Assembly: GCA_030765665.1 (NCBI GenBank)
Contig: JAVCCD010000124.1
Coordinates: 1 to 7,338 of the forward strand
Length of the DNA stretch: 7,338 nt
Direction: 5' to 3'
Origin: Candidatus Tenebribacter mawsonii
GTDB taxonomy: Bacteria > Cloacimonadota > Cloacimonadia > Cloacimonadales > TCS61
Part shown: positions 1 to 5,397 of the stretch, piece by piece
How positions within the stretch are numbered: position 1 is the stretch's first letter
Layout of the letters: each line of letters starts with the position of its first letter
The notes under the pieces: model-generated
Told to the model about the DNA's origin: nothing
The model's database searches: none
What the model saw: only the letters and a program-made list of their open reading frames with translations
Translations under genes and position numbers: made by a program

Positions 1-32
1 TCTGTTCCCTTTGACCACTCGGGAACCCCTCC
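1..32 (-). tRNA. tRNA-Tyr, 5' part only (cut by window edge)
   Basis: Read on the minus strand, these 32 bases begin GGAGGGGTTCCCGAGTGG and continue TCAAAGGGAACAGA. This is the acceptor 5' strand and D arm, up to the start of the anticodon stem, of a bacterial tRNA-Tyr; E. coli tRNA-Tyr starts almost identically. The anticodon, long variable arm and 3' end lie outside the window, so the GTA anticodon is inferred from the resemblance and not seen. It follows tRNA-Thr by only 6 nt (33-38) and must share its transcript. Confidence 0.85.
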
Positions 33-38
33 ATTATA

Positions 39-113
39 TGGTGCCGACAGTAGGAATCGAACCCACAACCGCTCGATTACAAGTCGAGTGCTCTACCGTT
101 GAGCCATGTCGGC
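39..113 (-). tRNA. tRNA-Thr (anticodon UGU)
   Basis: The complete cloverleaf is visible on the minus strand. The 7-bp acceptor stem is GCCGACA/TGTCGGC, and the anticodon stem CTCGA/TCGAG encloses the loop CTTGTAA, with anticodon UGU at 79-81 reading ACA codons. The T loop is TTCGATT. Discriminator A and an encoded CCA occupy 42 and 39-41. No intron is present and the variable loop is short. It is the first visible gene of a tRNA cluster continuing into tRNA-Tyr. The Thr(UGU)-Tyr order is that of the thrU-tyrU-glyT-thrT-tufB operon of E. coli, so tRNA-Gly, tRNA-Thr(GGU) and tuf may follow beyond the left edge; this is inference. Confidence 0.96.
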
Positions 114-375
114 AATCTGATGTCGAAACAGAAGATTTTTACAGCAATTCTCTGTCAACAAAGTTCACTTTTATGTTTATAAAAAGACCAAATACAACCG
201 AATAGACAAAAAATTTTCTTTGGCTATATGTGTCAAATCTTTTTATGCATATATTAGATAAAAAAATGTTGGTATTAAAAACGATTTAATTTTAATGATC
301 AATAAATGCAAAGAAAGTTTAAAAATAAGAACTTAGAATGAAATGCATTATTACAAATATAGTATAACAATTTTC
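114..375. other. AT-rich intergenic region between cysS and the tRNA cluster
   Basis: This 262-base stretch is very AT-rich and has no credible ORF. It should hold the end of the cysS transcript and the promoter of the tRNA cluster, both on the minus strand. Two minus-strand TTGACA hexamers (153-158 and 231-236) look like -35 elements, but neither has a good -10 hexamer at the usual 16-18 nt. A 7-bp A/T-only inverted repeat (274-280 and 290-296) is too weak to call as a terminator. I see no strong hairpin followed by a T-run after cysS. Confidence 0.6.
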
Positions 376-1752
376 TTACTTTTCAATACTCCAATCCGTT
401 CCTTCAGGTGTATCTTTGAGTACAATTCCCATCTTTTTTAGATCGTTACGGATTGCATCTGCCATTTCCCAGTTTTTCTCTTTTTTAAGGCGGTTCCGAT
501 AATTAATAAAAAGTTCAATCAACTCGCTGGAAATATCACTAAGATCATTACTAAGTTTCACATCCAAATCGAGGAAGAATCCAAGTACATTTCCCAGTTC
601 TATTAGAAGATGAATGAAAGCTGGATCTTTTGTTTTATTATATGCTTTAGTAATATCAAATAATACAGATATTGCTTTAGCTGTATTAAAGTCATCATTC
701 ATAGCAGTTGTAAAATTATTTTTATGTTTCAGATGAATCTCAGAATATTCTAACTCATTATTTCTTATGGTTAAATAATCAGCATTTTTGATAGTATTAT
801 AGAAATTTTTAACAGCCTGACTTGATTCTTTAATGATGTTCTCATTAAAATCTATTGGACTTCTGTAATGTTTAGAAAGGAAGAAGAAGCGGATCGCTTC
901 AGCGTTATATTTTTTAAGAATATCTCGTGCTGTGAAAAAATTATTTAAGCTTTTAGACATTTTTTCACCTTCGATATTAAGATATCCATTATGCATCCAA
1001 TAATTTGCCAGTTTTTTATTATTAGTAGCTTCAGCTTGTGCTATTTCATTCTCATGATGTGGAAATATGAGATCAATTCCACCACCATGGATATCGAAAG
1101 TTCCGCCTAGTAATTTACGTGACATAACTACACATTCTGTATGCCAGCCAGGGCGGCCATCGCCCCAGGGACTTGTCCATTTTGGTTCATTTGGTTTTGC
1201 TCTTTTCCAGAGAGTGAAATCTGCAGGATGCTTCTTTTGCTTATTTGCTTCTACACGTGCACCAGCTTGTAGATCTTCTAATTTCTTACCAGAAAGTTTT
1301 CCGTATTTCTCAACTTTTGATACAGAAAAATACACATCACCATTCACTTCATAGGCATATTTTTTTTCCTCGAGTTGCTTTATAAGTTCTATCATTTCAC
1401 CTATATATTCTGTGGCTCTGGGATGATGATCAGCAGGATTTATTTCTAAAGCTTTACAATCAGCAAAAAAAGCTTTAGTATATTTTTCTGCGATTTCTGA
1501 TACTGGTATCTTCTCTTCTAAAGAACGATTAATAAGTTTATCATCAATATCGGTAACATTTCGCACAAGAGTAACTTCATTTCCAATATATTCAAAGAAA
1601 TTTTTTACAACATCGAAGAAAATAAGCGGTCTGGCATTTCCAATATGAAAATAATTATATACTGTAGGTCCGCAGACATACATTTTTACTTTTCCATTCT
1701 CTACTGGAACAAATTCTTCTTTTTTATTTATTAATGTGTTATAAATTTTCAT
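376..1752 (-). CDS. cysS: Cysteinyl-tRNA synthetase
   Basis: This cytoplasmic class I aminoacyl-tRNA synthetase charges tRNA-Cys with cysteine using ATP. It has 458 residues, close to the E. coli enzyme (461). The class I signatures are present: HIGN at residues 36-39 within the Rossmann fold, and KMSKS at 264-268. The four zinc ligands known from E. coli (C28, C209, H234, E238) have counterparts at C27, C207 (in GWHTEC), H232 and E236, with preserved spacing. The C-terminal helical tRNA-binding region ends in a normal-looking tail. The start codon ATG is preceded by GGAG seven nucleotides upstream. It lies 185 nt downstream of rsmD, with a repeat in between, so it probably has its own promoter, though none is obvious. 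Codon use and intactness look ordinary. The assignment is near certain. Confidence 0.98.
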   Translation of the reverse strand: MKIYNTLINKKEEFVPVENGKVKMYVCGPTVYNYFHIGNARPLIFFDVVKNFFEYIGNEVTLVRNVTDIDDKLINRSLEEKIPVSEIAEKYTKAFFADCKALEINPADHHPRATEYIGEMIELIKQLEEKKYAYEVNGDVYFSVSKVEKYGKLSGKKLEDLQAGARVEANKQKKHPADFTLWKRAKPNEPKWTSPWGDGRPGWHTECVVMSRKLLGGTFDIHGGGIDLIFPHHENEIAQAEATNNKKLANYWMHNGYLNIEGEKMSKSLNNFFTARDILKKYNAEAIRFFFLSKHYRSPIDFNENIIKESSQAVKNFYNTIKNADYLTIRNNELEYSEIHLKHKNNFTTAMNDDFNTAKAISVLFDITKAYNKTKDPAFIHLLIELGNVLGFFLDLDVKLSNDLSDISSELIELFINYRNRLKKEKNWEMADAIRNDLKKMGIVLKDTPEGTDWSIEK

Positions 1753-1807
1753 TACAAACTCCGTTTATTATTTCATGTTTATGAGTTCTGCATAATGGAG
1801 TATTTCT

Positions 1808-1905
1808 GTCATCCTGACGAATCTTGCACGTTGTTCTCAGGAAGGATCTCCACTTATAATGAGATTCTTCGATGAATGCCTATGTAAGTTCATCCTCAGA
1901 AAGAC
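1808..1905. repeat. Degenerate palindromic intergenic repeat (REP/MITE-like)
   Basis: The segment opens with GTCATCCTGAC (1808-1818) and has a related TTCATCCTCAG near its other end (1889-1899). Between them, GAAGGATCTC (1841-1850) and GAGATTCTTC (1861-1870) form an inverted repeat matching at 9 of 10 positions around a 10-nt loop. The words 'GTCATCCTGA', 'GAAGGATCTC' and 'GAGATTCTTC' are typical of short dispersed palindromic elements found between genes in many bacterial genomes. There is no second copy in this window, so its repetitive nature is inferred from resemblance. The copy looks decayed. It has no T-run and so is not a standard terminator. Confidence 0.55.
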
Positions 1906-1937
1906 CATAATATTTTCATTCTACAGAACCCTTTAAA

Positions 1938-2486
1938 TCATGTCTGCAAATTTTCATTTGCTAAAACAGTAATCACGCTGCTTCCGTAATTTTTATTATA
2001 AGTTGTCATCACATCCCACTTTTCTATTAATTTTTCTCTGGGAGAATGCTCTATTACAATATAACCATTTTCGGTTAGTAATTCATTATCAACAATTTTG
2101 TCAATTGTAGTATTCACCAAATCTTTATTATAAGGAGGATCCATAAATATCAGGTCGAATTTTTTCTCGCAGCTATTCAAATAGGCATTCACTTTTTTTC
2201 TGTGGATCTTACAATCGGAAGTACATTTTAGTTTCTCAATATTGCGCTTCATAGTTTTGATAGATTTATCTGAAAAATCTACGAAATCTACAAAAACGGC
2301 ATTTCTGCTAAGAGCTTCAAAGCCTAGTGATCCACTTCCAGCATATAGATCAAGGATCTTCTTGCCTGAGCAAGATGAGATAACAGAGAAGATAACTTCT
2401 TTAATGTAATCAGTAGTTGGACGTGCGGTTTTGCCGGGGACAGCAAAGAGATTTGCCTTTTTGAACTTTCCTGTTATGATTCTCAT
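1938..2486 (-). CDS. rsmD: 16S rRNA (guanine(966)-N(2))-methyltransferase RsmD
   Basis: RsmD uses S-adenosylmethionine to methylate the exocyclic amine of G966 in 16S rRNA during small-subunit assembly. The 182-residue length matches the family (about 180-200). The family N-terminus begins MRIITGKFK, followed by RPTTD (22-26), then the SAM-binding motif I DLYAGSGSLG (46-55) and the catalytic DPPY (116-119) of N-methyltransferases. The start ATG overlaps the stop of the 52-residue gene upstream as ATGA, and only a weak purine stretch precedes it, so translation is probably coupled. It is the last gene of a tight operon. The usual neighbour coaD is not present downstream. It stops at TGA, in an organism that also decodes TGA as selenocysteine; I see no hairpin after this TGA to suggest readthrough. 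Confidence 0.96.
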   Translation of the reverse strand: MRIITGKFKKANLFAVPGKTARPTTDYIKEVIFSVISSCSGKKILDLYAGSGSLGFEALSRNAVFVDFVDFSDKSIKTMKRNIEKLKCTSDCKIHRKKVNAYLNSCEKKFDLIFMDPPYNKDLVNTTIDKIVDNELLTENGYIVIEHSPREKLIEKWDVMTTYNKNYGSSVITVLANENLQT

Positions 2487-2641
2487 TTTTTTACTTTTCC
2501 AGAAAATGTAAACCTGAACTCTAATTGCTGAGGTTTCATTTCAAAATGTGGACAACCCAAGAGATGTGTCTCTTCTGACTGTTTACATTTATGAGTGCAT
2601 TTAATGCACAATTTATTAATGTTTCTAATCTCTTTCGACAT
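2483..2641 (-). CDS. Small Cys/His-rich protein (52 aa), putative zinc-binding, unrecognised
   Basis: A 52-codon frame runs from ATG at 2641-2639 to TGA at 2485-2483. It begins MSKEIRNINK and carries four cysteines, C12, C15, C19 and C30 (LCIKCTHKC, then GCPHF), plus H17, H26 and H32; the rest is basic. The CxxC plus further Cys suggests a small zinc (or possibly Fe-S) site; I recognise no family. Three observations support it as a gene: it fills an otherwise empty 138-nt gap in the operon, its stop overlaps the rsmD start as ATGA, and its ATG is the first start after an in-frame TAA, overlapping the preceding acidic gene by 17 nt. No strong Shine-Dalgarno is seen, so it probably relies on translational coupling. 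A later TTG at codon 11 is a less likely start. Function is unknown; the position suggests a link to rsmD expression or ribosome biology, which is inference. Confidence 0.72.
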   Translation of the reverse strand: MSKEIRNINKLCIKCTHKCKQSEETHLLGCPHFEMKPQQLEFRFTFSGKVKK

Positions 2642-3638
2642 TCTCAGAAACTTTTAGTAATTCAACTACATAATATAAATCAGATAATTTTATCTCAGCA
2701 AGAGACGCATCTGATCCGATGTTTTCTTTAAGAACCCGTTCTACAATATCTGGTCTCATTTTAGAAAGACTAGTTAACAATTCTAAAATATGATTATCAT
2801 CTTGAGAATCGATTTCCGTTTCCAATTTATTAGCAGGTTCGTTCTCTTCATTTTCAATTATCTCATTTTGATCATCAGTTTTTTTCTTCATGATCTCTTC
2901 GATTGATGTAACATCCTCAGTTGAAGTATCACTCTCCATAGCTGCTTCTGCTTTCTCTATCTCATCAGGAATCATATCGTTAATCTCTAATGAAATATCA
3001 TCCTCTAATTGAACATCTTTATCTAATGTATCTTCTGCATTGATCGCTTCTTCAACAATTGTTTCTTCAGGTTCTTCTTTATTGTCAACATCAAGAGTCT
3101 CTAAATCGTTTGTTTCTGGAATTTCTTCAATTTCTGGAACTTGATTTTCATCTTGTTCTTCAATTGATTCTTCAACGGGTGAATCAATATTAATTGTGCT
3201 TTCAATCTCGATCATTTCTTCTACTTCTGTTTCAACTGCCAACTCCGCAGAATCATCTATTTCTGAAGCTTCATCTTCGATTTCAAGATTTATAGCTTTT
3301 TCAGGATTTATCTCTTCTTCTATTGCTGTTAGCTCTTCAGGGTATGTTTCATCATTTCTTAAGTCAGCTTGTGATTCTTTATATGCTTTATATTGTTCAT
3401 GAGGTAAAATATGAAACAATCGTTTTTCTTCTTCTGTAAAAATTTTATCAATAATCGTAGAATATTCCAAAGTATTTTCTTTAAATATTTTATCTTTCAA
3501 CTCAGCAATTTTATTTTGCAACTCTTCGGTTGGATTTTCCTTATTCAGATTTTTATAAATCACTAGGGCATCGATATATTGATCTTGATTTTCATATAAT
3601 TCAGCCAAAGTTATGGTTGGTGCTGCTTTTTCTGTCAT
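2625..3638 (-). CDS. Highly acidic protein with N-terminal TPR-like motif, unknown function
   Basis: This 337-residue protein has three visible parts. Residues about 9-50 (ITLAELYENQDQYIDALVIY, then a second helix) resemble a single tetratricopeptide-type helical hairpin. Residues about 90-275 are low-complexity and dominated by Glu and Asp with Ile, Thr and Ser, probably disordered. Residues about 280-335 look helical again, including SKMRPDIVERVLKENIG and LSDLYYVVELLKVSEN, and may be a small binding domain. There is no signal peptide or membrane segment, so it is probably cytoplasmic. Its ATG follows the ComEA-like stop by 2 nt, with a good GGGAG Shine-Dalgarno inside the end of that gene. 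I recognise no named family. The helical ends and acidic linker fit an adaptor or DNA/RNA-mimic type protein, but that is speculation. The repetitive acidic codons are a likely site of length variation. Confidence 0.85.
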   Translation of the reverse strand: MTEKAAPTITLAELYENQDQYIDALVIYKNLNKENPTEELQNKIAELKDKIFKENTLEYSTIIDKIFTEEEKRLFHILPHEQYKAYKESQADLRNDETYPEELTAIEEEINPEKAINLEIEDEASEIDDSAELAVETEVEEMIEIESTINIDSPVEESIEEQDENQVPEIEEIPETNDLETLDVDNKEEPEETIVEEAINAEDTLDKDVQLEDDISLEINDMIPDEIEKAEAAMESDTSTEDVTSIEEIMKKKTDDQNEIIENEENEPANKLETEIDSQDDNHILELLTSLSKMRPDIVERVLKENIGSDASLAEIKLSDLYYVVELLKVSENVERD

Positions 3639-3640
3639 AA

Positions 3641-4246
3641 TTATTCTCCCAGAGTTATTTGCTCTTCAATTTTTTCTAATGTTTTTTTACCAATTCCCTT
3701 TATCTGCAGGAGTTCTTCTTTTTTCTTATACCTGCCTATCTTCTCTCTCAAAGCAATAATCTTATCTGCTTTTGAAGGACCTATACCAGTAATTTTTGTC
3801 AATTCGTTTTTATCTGCCGTATTAATATTTATTTTGTTTGGAACAGTATTCGTCTCTGGTTTTTCTAAGATTTTCGTGATTGATGCATCCTCAGATGTCA
3901 GGTCAACAAAGTATTTCTCGATTTTTTCATAAGTTTTTTCACCAATACCTTTTATGTTCATTAACTCAGATTTAGATTGGAAGCCTTTTTCCTCTTTATA
4001 TCGCAAAATATCTTCAGCTTTCTTTTCTCCAATTCCGGGTATTGTTATCAATTCTTCTTTGGTAATATTTTGGAGATCATATTTAATTTGAAAATCTTGT
4101 TGGAAGTTAAGGCTATCAGCTGAATTATCCTCTTCATTTGCAGTAAGACCTGTATACTTCATTACTAAGCCCGCAAAGGCAAAGAAAACTATGAACAGCA
4201 ACAGCCTCTGTTCATTTGAAGTAAGGATATTATTAAGTGTTTTCAT
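3641..4246 (-). CDS. Membrane-anchored ComEA-like protein with two helix-hairpin-helix units
   Basis: The protein has 201 residues. A hydrophobic segment at residues 14-30 (LLLFIVFFAFAGLVMK) probably anchors it, followed by an acidic linker. It then has two helix-hairpin-helix units of the ComEA type: residues about 61-113 with hairpins IPGIGEKKA and IKGIGEKTYEKI, and residues about 139-198 with INTADKNEL, ITGIGPSKA and IKGIGKKTLEKI. HhH motifs bind DNA backbone non-specifically. ComEA proteins receive DNA outside the inner membrane during natural transformation, and most carry one such unit; here it is doubled, the second being the more canonical. The start overlaps the peptidase stop as ATGA, with AGGA just upstream. 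No other competence gene is visible, so a role in DNA uptake is possible but not shown; the gene symbol is therefore left empty. Confidence 0.9.
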   Translation of the reverse strand: MKTLNNILTSNEQRLLLFIVFFAFAGLVMKYTGLTANEEDNSADSLNFQQDFQIKYDLQNITKEELITIPGIGEKKAEDILRYKEEKGFQSKSELMNIKGIGEKTYEKIEKYFVDLTSEDASITKILEKPETNTVPNKININTADKNELTKITGIGPSKADKIIALREKIGRYKKKEELLQIKGIGKKTLEKIEEQITLGE

Positions 4247-5133
4247 TTTTCCTGATAAATTAAGTTGATCATAGTTTGTCCTACAATTCCCAAAGAATTA
4301 GGAGAACATTTGTCAGGAGTATCTTCCAATGTATGCCATGACGGATACTCAAAATCGATAATGACAATTGCATTTATACCAATAGCAATTAGCGGAAAAT
4401 GATCATCATAGATCCGATTTACAATTCTAGGTTTGAATTCATTGTACCCAAGTTGATCCGCAATTTCCCAAACCTCTTTAACTAGATTTGGAGAGTTATG
4501 ATAAGAAAAATATTCCATATTAATACTGAGGTCAGCATCACCGATCATATCAATAACAATTGCTTTTTCAGGTTTTGCTTTTGTATAGTTATCTGCAAAA
4601 TAGGAAGATCCTAAGCACCATGATTCATTCGTACCATAGGAGCCCATATCTTCCATGTCAAAGAAGACCATGTCTATTCCAAATTGCTGTGGTTGTTGTG
4701 CGGAGATTATATTTGCCAGCTCAAGTAAAACCGCAACTCCACTTGCTGCATCGTTAGCTCCTAAGATTGGTGTGTTATGAAGTGAAATATCTTCCTCTTT
4801 GTCTGCCCATGGACGTGTATCATAATGAGCACCTAGAAGAATTCGTCGGCTCATTTGAGGATAAAAACTTGCAATAATGTTTACTCCCTCAATCTCTTCT
4901 TCATTAAGAGTTACAGTGAAATTTTGCAATTCAATTTCTGCTTTGTATTTGGTTAATTTGTTAATTATGTAATCTCTGCAAAGTTCGATACCGTCCGAGC
5001 CGGGATATCTTACACCAATATCACATTGTTTTTCCAAATGTGCAAATGCCTTGTCTTCATCAAATGTAGGATGATTCTCCGCACATGAAGATATTACCAA
5101 CATTAAAAACACGAAAAAGATTAATTTGTTCAT
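4243..5133 (-). CDS. M28-family zinc metallopeptidase / glutaminyl-cyclase-like lipoprotein
   Basis: The 296-residue protein starts with a lipoprotein signal peptide: a hydrophobic core, then VISSC with the lipidated cysteine at 17, so it should be tethered to an envelope membrane. The rest is an M28 fold. Visible metal-site motifs are GAHYDTRPW (H103, D105), GANDAASG (D128), FFDMEDMG (E161, D162), VIDMIGD (D195), a DDH at 243-245 and PSWHTLED (H267). The pattern HYD, GAND, FFD-ED, WHT is shared by M28 aminopeptidases and by the animal-type/bacterial glutaminyl cyclases, which convert N-terminal Gln to pyroglutamate. The DTRPWAD and closing WHT..D regions lean towards the cyclase-like subgroup, but sequence alone cannot decide. 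ATG is preceded by AGGAAGG. It is the first protein gene of the operon and stops at TGA inside an ATGA overlap. Confidence 0.93.
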   Translation of the reverse strand: MNKLIFFVFLMLVISSCAENHPTFDEDKAFAHLEKQCDIGVRYPGSDGIELCRDYIINKLTKYKAEIELQNFTVTLNEEEIEGVNIIASFYPQMSRRILLGAHYDTRPWADKEEDISLHNTPILGANDAASGVAVLLELANIISAQQPQQFGIDMVFFDMEDMGSYGTNESWCLGSSYFADNYTKAKPEKAIVIDMIGDADLSINMEYFSYHNSPNLVKEVWEIADQLGYNEFKPRIVNRIYDDHFPLIAIGINAIVIIDFEYPSWHTLEDTPDKCSPNSLGIVGQTMINLIYQEK

Positions 5134-5153
5134 ATTTCCTTCCTGAATTTCTG

Positions 5154-5188
5154 ATTATACAAAAAAAAGGATTATAGAAATCTGTCAA
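5154..5188 (-). promoter_or_regulatory. Possible promoter elements of the peptidase operon
   Basis: On the minus strand, perfect TATAAT hexamers lie at 5171-5176 and 5154-5159, both just upstream of the peptidase start at 5133, and a TTGACA lies at 5183-5188. The spacing does not suit a single sigma-70 promoter: TTGACA is 6 nt from one TATAAT and 23 nt from the other. One or both -10 boxes may still work with a poor -35. A run of eight T residues on the minus strand lies between the two boxes. No hairpin-type terminator separates tRNA-Sec from this region. Confidence 0.35.
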
Positions 5189-5210
5189 TTTTGTTTTGCT
5201 AGATTGTAAG

Positions 5211-5344
5211 AAGTGAGAAAATGGCCGAGAGGGCAGGAATCGAACCTGCCGTGGACAGTTTTAGCTGCCTATTACTGGTTTTGAAGACCAGTTGGAACAC
5301 CAGTTCCGTCCTCTCTCTAGCATGAAACAAACAATTTCTCACTT
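5211..5344. repeat. Perfect 10-bp inverted repeat flanking tRNA-Sec
   Basis: AAGTGAGAAA (5211-5220) and TTTCTCACTT (5335-5344) are exact reverse complements on either side of tRNA-Sec. One arm begins 1 nt past the encoded CCA and the other lies about 17 nt before the 5' end. In the precursor RNA they could pair into a stem that clamps the ends of the tRNA together, much as rRNA precursor stems do. Function is inferred. Confidence 0.6.
5222..5317 (-). tRNA. selC: tRNA-Sec (anticodon UCA)
   Basis: On the minus strand, the anticodon stem ACTGGT/ACCAGT holds the loop CTTCAAA with anticodon UCA (5282-5284), which reads UGA. The D arm GGAAC-TGGT-GTTCC has a 4-nt loop. The long variable arm GGCAG-CTAAAA-CTGTC is typical of Sec and Ser tRNAs. 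The T arm GCAGG-TTCGATT-CCTGC is followed by discriminator G and an encoded CCA (5222-5224). It is charged first with serine and then converted to Sec-tRNA(Sec), the ligand of the divergent SelB. Oddity: bacterial tRNA-Sec normally stacks 8 acceptor and 5 T-stem pairs; here the 3' strand leaves room for 12, and the terminal pair is an A-G mismatch, with GAGAGG/CCTCTC the solid part. The exact 5' end (5315-5317) is therefore uncertain. Its identity as tRNA-Sec is supported by the anticodon, the long arm and the neighbouring selB. Confidence 0.93.
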
Positions 5345-5397
5345 TTCTATATGTAAAGATTTTTTTAAACTTATTATCATAATTAGCCAATGTGTTC

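Noticed and set aside
11..205. Plus-strand 64-aa frame including VGIEPTTARLQ
   Set aside because: It is antisense to tRNA-Thr and tRNA-Tyr; this peptide is a well-known artefact of reading the reverse of tRNA T and anticodon arms.
153..236. Two minus-strand TTGACA boxes as tRNA-cluster promoters
   Set aside because: No acceptable -10 hexamer lies 16-18 nt downstream of either, so they are noted only within the intergenic entry.
1067..1354. Plus-strand 95-aa frame opposite cysS
   Set aside because: It is antisense to the conserved catalytic core of CysRS and is a shadow of its codons.
1841..1870. Rho-independent terminator for rsmD
   Set aside because: The imperfect hairpin lacks a following T-run on either strand and fits a dispersed palindromic repeat better.
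1905..1940. Selenocysteine readthrough of the rsmD TGA
   Set aside because: RsmD already has full family length, the extension would be only about 14 residues, and no SECIS-like hairpin follows the TGA.
3196..3402. Plus-strand Ser-rich 68-aa frame
   Set aside because: It is the complement of the Glu/Asp-rich codons of the acidic gene, which give Ser/Ile on the other strand.
4560..4757. Plus-strand 65-aa frame
   Set aside because: It is antisense to the M28 metal-site region, with no start context or recognisable motif.
5222..5317. Reading the long-arm tRNA as tRNA-Ser
   Set aside because: The anticodon is UCA, complementary to UGA and not a serine codon, and selB is adjacent.
5199..5390. 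Minus-strand 63-aa frame
   Set aside because: It runs straight through tRNA-Sec on the same strand, with no ribosome site or protein-like composition.
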